DNA of 5,543 nucleotides from DATDCV01 sp036524155 (GTDB lineage Bacteria > Verrucomicrobiota > Verrucomicrobiia > Limisphaerales > UBA8199), in NCBI GenBank assembly GCA_036524155.1, contig DATDCV010000589.1:1-5543 (forward strand). The letters are read 5' to 3'. The notes beneath the pieces were generated by a model. The model saw only the letters and a list, made by a program, of their open reading frames with translations. It made no database searches and was not told where the DNA came from. This document shows positions 1-4,543 of this stretch, piece after piece. Each line of letters starts with the position of its first letter. The stretch's first letter is position 1. The position numbers and the translations under genes were made by a program.

Positions 1-164
1 TTGAGGGCTTGTCGATCAAAGAAACCGCCCAGGTTCTGGGTTTGAGCGAGTCGAACACCAAGGTGCGCCTGCTCCGGGCTCGGCTCCAACTCAGGGAGTT
101 GCTGACGCGCAAACTCGGAGACCCTGCCCGCAAGGTCGTGCGAACCCACGAACATGCGGCCTAA
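1..164 (+). CDS. ECF-type RNA polymerase sigma factor, C-terminal fragment (region 4)
   Basis: This is the 3' end of a gene that begins outside the window; the frame is open from position 3 and stops at TAA 162-164, leaving 53 visible residues. The sequence begins EGLSIKETAQVLGLSESNTK and continues with an arginine-rich helix (VRLLRARLQLREL). That is the helix-turn-helix of sigma-70 region 4 (Sigma70_r4_2 type), which in this family contacts the -35 promoter element. The pattern of a conserved acidic/Gly start, ETA in the first helix, G-L-S at the turn and K-V-R-x-x-R-A-R in the recognition helix fits ECF sigma factors well. Region 2 is out of view, so the ECF group cannot be named. No anti-sigma factor follows; the gene converges on the minus-strand hydrolase gene 15 bp away. 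A LuxR-type regulator is a less likely alternative because the R-A-R-x-x-L-R-E-L ending is typical of sigma factors. Confidence 0.85.
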   Translation, partial: EGLSIKETAQVLGLSESNTKVRLLRARLQLRELLTRKLGDPARKVVRTHEHAA

Positions 165-179
165 TCCCGGCCCGACCGA

Positions 180-2078
180 TTACGGGGTCAGATTTACGCG
201 GATCAAACCAAAGAACGTGTAGGGGTCGACGAACTCGACGGTGCCTTCCGTGGTTTCGGCAACGCGCCGGGCCAGCTCGCTGTACCAGCGCGGCGGTTTG
301 AGGATGCTGCGCGCCCAGAGAAACCGCGGCGTATCTTTGGTGTCACGGGCAAGGTCTGAAATGAGTTTGGCGGCCCGCCCAACCTCGTCCGGGAGGTCTT
401 GCTCGCGGCAAGTTGGAAGGCCGGCGTGAAGGGCCGGCCGTGGTTCGAAATGGGTGCCGGCGCCATCGGGACTGAAGGTCTGGTAAGCCGCAAACTCGAG
501 GTCTGTCGATGCGCCGGCCGAGCCATCCAGCATGAACCCGGTAATGCTCATGCCCCAACGATCATAGTATTTCCGGCAGTGAGCGGTCCAACGCTCGAGC
601 CCGGAAGGAAGGCCTGAATCGGGCCTGACTGTCAACCCTCTCGGATTCAGGTAGCCCGCGCCCGAGTCGCCCGCGATAAAGAAATCATTCGAGGTGGCGT
701 GGCGGTAGGCATAAGCGATGGCCTGAGGCGCCCGATCGGCGAGGTTGGGGTCGAAAGCCCAACCCAGCGGCACGCGTCCACGCTCGGGATCAGGAAAATA
801 TGCGGCTACGGCTTTATACATCCAGGAAGGAGCGTCGTAATCACCGACATAATGCCCCACGAACAGCTTGTTGGCCGGCGCATTCCTGCTGGTGAGATAG
901 CCTTTGCGCCGCCAGTCCGCCATCGATGGTTTCGGATTGGGCTGCGGATAGCGGTTGGCGAGCTGGTAATGCTGGAAGAAAGAAGCATTTGCCATCGCGG
1001 CGAGTCCGGCGGCGTCCGCTTCCATGTAACCGTTGAATTGTGAAATAAGACGGCCAAACTCCCACTCCGTTGGCACGCCGTCGTGTTTGCCGGGAGGAGT
1101 CGAATGGCTGGTGTACTTGTAGGGCCAGGGCGTAAAACCGCCCACCTTGATAATCTCTCCGTTGGCGTGGTCGTAGAGTGCCCGTAGCAGTTCGAGGAAC
1201 TGCGCTTTGTCGCCGCCGAGGGGCTGGGTGGGGTCATCGCCAGGCAGTTCGTCGCCCCAGGGCGACAGATCGAAAAAGAAAGCCCGGCGGGCGACAAAAT
1301 AATCATGGTTGGAGAGAGTGTGCATCGTCGGCCCCGCCTGGCGTGGATGTTGGATCCAAAAAGCATCAAGGTAATATGCGGCGATACCCGGGGCGCAGCG
1401 GCGGGAGGTGAGATAGCGGTTTATCGCCCAGCGGTAGGAGTCCATTTTTGCGCTGTATTGCGAAGGGCCGCCGGTAATGGAATCCCGGGCCGGCGTGGTG
1501 AATTTTGAGGAGCCGTCCGGGTTGACCAGCCAAAGTCTGACGGGCAGCGCCAACCGGCCGGTCAGCACGCTGTAGACGGAACCCGGAGTGGGATCAAACC
1601 GCACCGGCAGCAGGTCTTCGCAGCCGGCGGCGGTAGAGGCCACGTTCGACGTGGACGGTATCGCCGGGTCGTAGACCACGAGCCCTTTGAATACCCGTCG
1701 GAATGCCTGCACAACTTCCTCGAGGCTGGCAAGCTTCCGCACCTCCCTGCCCTTCAGCCATCCGTCCTCAGCCCGCAGCCAGTCAAACCAGAATTGATCC
1801 GTATCGACGCCAAACTCGGAGCAGTAAAACAGATACAACTGCGGGCTGTCGCGGTTAGCGAGGCCCTGCAAGGCGGCCAACACATGCAACGAGTCCCAAA
1901 CCGTGAACGCATTCCCCGGCTGTTGCAGGTCGAGCTGGTTCAGCGGGCGGGCATCGAATGTGTAAACAACGGCCGGTGAGGAAGACGCAGCGGGGGCCGC
2001 CGCTCTCGAGTCGCGGTCACCCAGCGTCGCGAAAAGAATCACAAAAAAACAGAAGGCATTTTTGACCTGGAGTCTCAT
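180..2078 (-). CDS. Secreted GxGYxYP-family putative glycoside hydrolase
   Basis: The product is 632 residues from ATG 2076-2078. The N-terminus (MRLQVKNAFCFFVILFATLG, then small residues up to about 35) looks like a Sec signal peptide, so the protein is probably exported. The body resembles the GxGYxYP family (N-terminal plus putative glycoside hydrolase C-terminal domains). Recognisable blocks are the N-terminal segment with WDSLHVLAALQGLANRD (61-77), the block ending in AAMANASFF (360-368), GHYVGDYDAPSWMY (408-421), PLGWAFDP (437-444), the signature GAGYLNP (473-479) and a C-terminal VDPYTFFGLIR (617-627). The signature has Asn where the family name has its second Tyr. The family is linked to glycan breakdown in host- and plant-associated bacteria, but its reaction is not well defined. 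The frame stays open upstream to 2270, but that stretch overlaps the deacetylase gene, is Arg/Ser-rich and would bury the signal peptide, so the ATG at 2078 is preferred. It has no ribosome site of its own at normal spacing. Confidence 0.85.
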   Translation of the reverse strand: MRLQVKNAFCFFVILFATLGDRDSRAAAPAASSSPAVVYTFDARPLNQLDLQQPGNAFTVWDSLHVLAALQGLANRDSPQLYLFYCSEFGVDTDQFWFDWLRAEDGWLKGREVRKLASLEEVVQAFRRVFKGLVVYDPAIPSTSNVASTAAGCEDLLPVRFDPTPGSVYSVLTGRLALPVRLWLVNPDGSSKFTTPARDSITGGPSQYSAKMDSYRWAINRYLTSRRCAPGIAAYYLDAFWIQHPRQAGPTMHTLSNHDYFVARRAFFFDLSPWGDELPGDDPTQPLGGDKAQFLELLRALYDHANGEIIKVGGFTPWPYKYTSHSTPPGKHDGVPTEWEFGRLISQFNGYMEADAAGLAAMANASFFQHYQLANRYPQPNPKPSMADWRRKGYLTSRNAPANKLFVGHYVGDYDAPSWMYKAVAAYFPDPERGRVPLGWAFDPNLADRAPQAIAYAYRHATSNDFFIAGDSGAGYLNPRGLTVRPDSGLPSGLERWTAHCRKYYDRWGMSITGFMLDGSAGASTDLEFAAYQTFSPDGAGTHFEPRPALHAGLPTCREQDLPDEVGRAAKLISDLARDTKDTPRFLWARSILKPPRWYSELARRVAETTEGTVEFVDPYTFFGLIRVNLTP

Positions 2079-2107
2079 TACAGGCGGCGTGCCGGTTTGC
2101 CTGGCAC
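2078..2107 (-). CDS. Possible 9-codon leader mini-ORF coupled to the hydrolase gene
   Basis: A GTG at 2105-2107 opens a nine-codon frame encoding MPGKPARRL (GTG read as Met) and ending at TAA 2078-2080. The last A of the stop is the first base of the hydrolase ATG (TAATG arrangement). The GTG lies 6 nt after AAAGGAG, an optimal distance, whereas the hydrolase ATG lies 35 nt from that site. This is what a translational-coupling mini-cistron would look like. It could also be chance, or a single-base error that hides a longer N-terminus for the hydrolase. The peptide itself has no recognisable function. Confidence 0.35.
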   Translation of the reverse strand: MPGKPARRL

Positions 2108-2113
2108 GTTCGG

Positions 2114-2128
2114 CTCCTTTCCTCCTTT
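2114..2128 (-). promoter_or_regulatory. Doubled Shine-Dalgarno-like purine tract (AAAGGAGG-AAAGGAG)
   Basis: On the minus strand the tract reads AAAGGAGGAAAGGAG, two strong anti-16S matches in tandem. It is too far (35 nt) from the hydrolase ATG to serve it directly, but its second copy is 6 nt from the mini-ORF GTG. It stands out because neither the deacetylase nor the REC-PAS gene has a clear Shine-Dalgarno sequence. Confidence 0.55.
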
Positions 2129-2196
2129 GTGGAGAGAGAGCCGGGGGGACCAGAACTCTTTGCCTCGAAAGCCCGCGGCTGACGGAGGCCCTGCTT

Positions 2197-3096
2197 TCAC
2201 TCGTTGAAGAAAGGAAAGAGCCGTTTGAGCTCCTGCGCGTCCGGCCGGCGGCCGTATTCGCAGATTTCAAACGCTTCGGCGCACTTCACCGAATTGGCTT
2301 TTTCCTGGCCGTAAAACTCCGCGAGTTTTGAACGGAAGCGTTGGGCCAGGTTTTGATTGCGTCGTTCGAAGCCGGAGCGGACCGCGCGCTTGCGTTCCTG
2401 CTGTTTGGCGGGGTCGCTCGGGATCAGGTCGGCGGAGCCGTTGGCGCCCCCTTCGTAAAACTGGGACTCCAGCGTATCGAGCGCATCCAGTTTCTTCTGG
2501 ATCACCGGATCGATGGACACCGCGATATCCGGCTGGAAGGGGTTGGGCTTTTGAAAGGAATCAGGGTAATACAAAAAGACCGGGTTATGCTTTAGACAGG
2601 GAACGTCCGGACAAAAGAATGGAACTGTCACCATGTAGGCGGCATCCTGAACGAGCACACCGGTATAGCGATGGTCGGGATGATAATCATTCGGGCGCGG
2701 CCCCATGACAATATCGGCCTGCCACTCACGGATCAGCCGGGTAATCAGCCGGCGGTTTTCGAGCGTCGGCAGCAACTCTCCGTCGTGAATATCCAGCACT
2801 TGGGCCGTCACGCCAAGAATCCTGGCGGCTTGTTCAACCTCGGCCGTGCGGCGCTTTGCCAGTGGGCCACCCGCCTCGCGCCAATGCCCGATATCGCCGT
2901 TGGTGACCGAGACCAGCTTCACCTTATGTCCCCTCGCGGCCCACATCGCCGCGACGCCTCCTGCCTGCAACTCACAGTCGTCGGGATGGGCTCCGAAACA
3001 GATTATCCGCAGCGTGGTTTCCGCGGCGTGAGACGGTGTGACGGAGGCAAGTCCGAAAGCGGTCGCCGCGCAACAGGAAAGAATTAGTGATTTCAT
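2197..3096 (-). CDS. Secreted PIG-L/LmbE-family zinc-dependent N-deacetylase
   Basis: The product is 299 residues from ATG 3094-3096, ending at TGA 2197-2199. An N-terminal Sec signal peptide is visible with a probable cut after SHA (residue 24), so it should act in the periplasm or outside the cell. The mature protein opens with the family motif AHPDDCE (36-42) and has the second motif HPDH (139-142). By analogy with MshB, His37, Asp40 and His142 would bind zinc, Asp39 would be the catalytic base and His139 would assist. Family members remove acetyl groups from N-acetylglucosamine-type sugars (for example mycothiol and GPI precursors, or chitooligosaccharides); the substrate here is unknown. 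Length and motif order are normal for the family. It is the first gene of a probable two-gene unit with the GxGYxYP protein, 118 nt downstream. No Shine-Dalgarno sequence precedes the ATG, and the inferred 5' leader is only about 16 nt. Confidence 0.9.
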   Translation of the reverse strand: MKSLILSCCAATAFGLASVTPSHAAETTLRIICFGAHPDDCELQAGGVAAMWAARGHKVKLVSVTNGDIGHWREAGGPLAKRRTAEVEQAARILGVTAQVLDIHDGELLPTLENRRLITRLIREWQADIVMGPRPNDYHPDHRYTGVLVQDAAYMVTVPFFCPDVPCLKHNPVFLYYPDSFQKPNPFQPDIAVSIDPVIQKKLDALDTLESQFYEGGANGSADLIPSDPAKQQERKRAVRSGFERRNQNLAQRFRSKLAEFYGQEKANSVKCAEAFEICEYGRRPDAQELKRLFPFFNE

Positions 3097-3118
3097 AGAT
3101 TTGGTCGATTGACAGCCG

Positions 3119-3148
3119 ACTATAGAAACAGAGGCCGACCAATGTAAA
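3119..3148 (-). promoter_or_regulatory. Candidate sigma70-like promoter of the deacetylase-hydrolase unit
   Basis: On the minus strand TTTACA (3143-3148) is followed after 18 nt by TATAGT (3119-3124); each hexamer matches the housekeeping consensus at five of six positions. Transcription would start near 3112, about 16 nt ahead of the deacetylase ATG. The -10 hexamer lies at the centre of a dyad, TTGGTCG (3101-3107) and CGACCAA (3136-3142), which could be an operator. All of this is inferred from sequence matches only. Confidence 0.4.
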
Positions 3149-3171
3149 CAGAAAGGTAAGCTGGAAGGTAT

Positions 3172-3275
3172 CCGCTCAGTCTTGGGTCGGAGCGCCGAGT
3201 TGCACTCGGCTTACACGCGGCCGTCAGCGCGCTCAAGCCGATTAAAAATCGGCGCTCCGACCCAAGACTGAGCGG
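3172..3275. repeat. Paired REP-like palindromic element with perfect 27-nt inverted arms
   Basis: Arms 3172-3198 and 3249-3275 are perfect reverse complements over 27 nt, separated by 50 nt. Each arm also runs into its own small hairpin: GCCGAG-TTGCA-CTCGGC (3194-3210) on the left and GCCGAT-TAAAA-ATCGGC (3237-3253) on the right. When both halves are read inward from their outer ends they align as two inverted copies of one unit, GGAGCGCCGA(G/T)...(C/A)TCGGCTT, in which the variable pair changes from G-C to T-A while staying paired. This matches the layout of BIME/REP pairs or a small non-autonomous mobile element. It lies between divergent genes and could also cap transcripts. No second copy is seen in this window, so its repeat nature across the genome is inferred. 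Confidence 0.75.
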
Positions 3276-3298
3276 GTAGAGTTTGGGGCCCACCTCAT

Positions 3299-3327
3299 TT
3301 GACCAGAATTGGACTGTGAACTAGCTT
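3299..3327 (+). promoter_or_regulatory. Weak candidate promoter for the REC-PAS gene
   Basis: TTGACC (3299-3304) matches the -35 consensus at five of six bases. The best-spaced -10 (17 nt later) is TAGCTT (3322-3327), which matches only three of six. It is the only placement seen between the palindromic element and the gene, and it may be served by another sigma factor instead. Confidence 0.2.
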
Positions 3328-3354
3328 CGGCGAGACTGTTTGAAATGTACCGGT

Positions 3355-4170
3355 ATGGCAAATCCATTGCGAGTTTTGGTGGTCGAGGACTCGGTCGACG
3401 ACACATTTTTTGTCGTGAGGGAGCTCCAGCGAGGCGGATACCAGGTGGACTTTGAGAGGGTCGAGACCGCGGCGGGCATGAAGGAAGCGCTGCAACGGGG
3501 CAACTGGGATTTAGTGGTCAGCGACTATCAGATGCCGCAATTCGACGGCGCCGCGGCTTTGGCGCTGCACGCCGAGAACGGAGCCGATGCTCCGTTTATC
3601 ATGGTTTCTGGCGCGATCGGTGAGGAGAGCGCGGTGGAAATGGTCAAGCGGGGAGCGAATGACTACGTGATGAAGGACAACCTGGCACGGTTGGTGCCGG
3701 CAGTGCAGCGGGAGTTGCGTTACGCCCAGGAGCGGCGGATCCACAAACAGGCCGAGGCGGCCGTTGCCTACCTCGCCGCCATCGTCCAGTCATCAGACGA
3801 TGCGATCGTCGGCAAGAACCTGGAGGGGACCATTCTGAGTTGGAACCGGGGAGCGGAAAAACTGTATGGCTACAGCGCGATTGAAATGATCGGCCGATCC
3901 GTTTCGGTGTTGTTCCCACCGGAACTTCGAAAGGAATCTTCGCACATCCTGAAACAGATACGAAACGGAGAGCACCTTGAAGGCCTTGAGACTGTGCGGC
4001 TGCGCAAAAATGGAACGCCCGTTGAGGTTTCTCTTACGATTTCCCCGGTCCGCGATTCCAGCGGAAGGATCATCGGCGCTTCCACTTTTGCGCGCGAACG
4101 GACGCCTGCCCGCCGGTCTCGCGCGGCGGGGACACACGCGCCAGGCGTTCGTTCCGGCCCGAAGCGCTGA
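3355..4170 (+). CDS. REC-PAS response regulator without output domain
   Basis: From ATG 3355 the product is 271 residues with no signal peptide or membrane segment, hence cytoplasmic. A receiver domain covers about residues 4-125: acidic pocket Glu11/Asp12, phospho-acceptor Asp57 (in VVSDYQMP), switch Ser85 (MVSG) and invariant Lys107 (YVMKDN). All key residues are present, so it should accept phosphate from a histidine kinase. A helical linker (about 115-138) leads to a PAS domain (about 139-247) with the usual SSDDAIVGKNLEGTILSWN start and a PAC-like end (RLRKNGTPVEVSLTISPVRD, then IIGASTFAR). Such proteins usually continue with D-I-T-x-R-K and a kinase or cyclase module. Here a basic tail of about 24 residues follows and the gene stops. 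It may be a natural single-step sensor relay, or a truncated hybrid kinase. A TTG at 3340 would add five residues; the ATG is preferred as the stronger codon. No clear ribosome site precedes either start. Confidence 0.85.
   Translation: MANPLRVLVVEDSVDDTFFVVRELQRGGYQVDFERVETAAGMKEALQRGNWDLVVSDYQMPQFDGAAALALHAENGADAPFIMVSGAIGEESAVEMVKRGANDYVMKDNLARLVPAVQRELRYAQERRIHKQAEAAVAYLAAIVQSSDDAIVGKNLEGTILSWNRGAEKLYGYSAIEMIGRSVSVLFPPELRKESSHILKQIRNGEHLEGLETVRLRKNGTPVEVSLTISPVRDSSGRIIGASTFARERTPARRSRAAGTHAPGVRSGPKR
4109..4130 (+). repeat. GC-rich hairpin inside the 3' end of the REC-PAS gene
   Basis: CCCGCCG (4109-4115) and CGGCGGG (4124-4130) form a perfect 7-bp stem around an 8-nt loop. It lies about a dozen bases past the end of the recognisable PAS domain, in the part of the frame that has no family resemblance. 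Confidence 0.45.
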
Positions 4171-4205
4171 CGCGGCTCGTCGCACAAATCGCCACCCGCA
4201 CTAAG

Positions 4206-4223
4206 CGGCAGGCGCCGTTTTTT
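4206..4223 (+). terminator. Weak intrinsic terminator candidate after the REC-PAS gene
   Basis: CGGC (4206-4209) pairs with GCCG (4214-4217) around a 4-nt loop, followed directly by six T residues (4218-4223), starting 36 nt after the stop codon. The stem is short at 4 bp, so termination would be inefficient unless helped by Rho. Confidence 0.35.
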
Positions 4224-4425
4224 GAAACCATTTAGGCCCCGCCGGTGTCTTATTGTTCGAGTATATGAAACGGTTCTTGAAACGAGAGGCGCTGAATCCA
4301 GCTTTCAAGAGATTCCAATCGCTGCCGCAACTGCGCGGAGGCAGCCACATTGGCGTGGTTTCGTACGACCTCCGTCGCGCAGCGCCAGAAACCCGATGTG
4401 TCGCCCCCCCGCCGAGGCCGTTGGC

Positions 4426-4442
4426 CATCCCGCTGCGGGATG
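4426..4442. repeat. Perfect 7-bp hairpin with 3-nt loop in the convergent gap
   Basis: CATCCCG and CGGGATG flank CTG. No T-tract follows on either strand, so it is not a classic intrinsic terminator. It may help end the two converging transcripts or be a remnant of a small palindromic repeat. Confidence 0.4.
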
Positions 4443-4543
4443 CGTGCGGCAATCCCTCTTTGGCGCTGTCGGACTGAGAACCAATTCTTCCGGGCGATCG
4501 TCCGCGAGGGGTGTCCGGCGGACCGCTACCAGGGCCAACTCCC

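Larger units (their letters stand above)
4171..4543. other. Convergent intergenic region without a convincing gene
   Basis: These 373 bp separate the REC-PAS gene (+) from the coiled-coil gene (-), both of which end here. Short frames exist on both strands, but none has a ribosome site, a domain or family resemblance. Visible structure is limited to a weak terminator at 4206-4223, a 7-bp hairpin CATCCCG-CTG-CGGGATG at 4426-4442, a smaller imperfect hairpin at 4510-4524 (GTCC-GGC-GGAC core) and a C7 run at 4404-4410. The stretch 4218-4330 is noticeably more AT-rich than its surroundings. No tRNA or known RNA fold was recognised. Confidence 0.6.

Noticed and set aside
162..182. TAATC...GATTA dyad covering both convergent stop codons as a bidirectional terminator
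   Set aside because: The stem is only 5 bp with a poor interior and no T-tract; the symmetry mostly comes from both genes ending in TAA followed by TC.
806..1369. 187-residue minus-strand frame inside the hydrolase gene
   Set aside because: It is an out-of-frame shadow of the family-matching hydrolase frame, with no ribosome site or recognisable domain.
2079..2270. 64-residue N-terminal extension of the hydrolase frame starting at an ATG at 2268-2270
   Set aside because: It overlaps the end of the deacetylase gene by 74 bp, is Arg/Ser-rich with no family resemblance, and would place a clear signal peptide inside the protein.
2328..3087. Several plus-strand frames opposite the deacetylase gene
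   Set aside because: They are antisense to a gene with clear zinc-deacetylase motifs and show no protein family features; GC-rich DNA produces such frames by chance.
3067..3096. Lipoprotein signal in the deacetylase (I-L-S-C at residues 5-8)
   Set aside because: The cysteine is too near the N-terminus for a lipobox; a standard signal peptide cut after SHA fits better.
4253..4477. 74-residue plus-strand frame in the gap
   Set aside because: There is no ribosome site before the start and no domain, and the second half is proline/arginine-rich noise.
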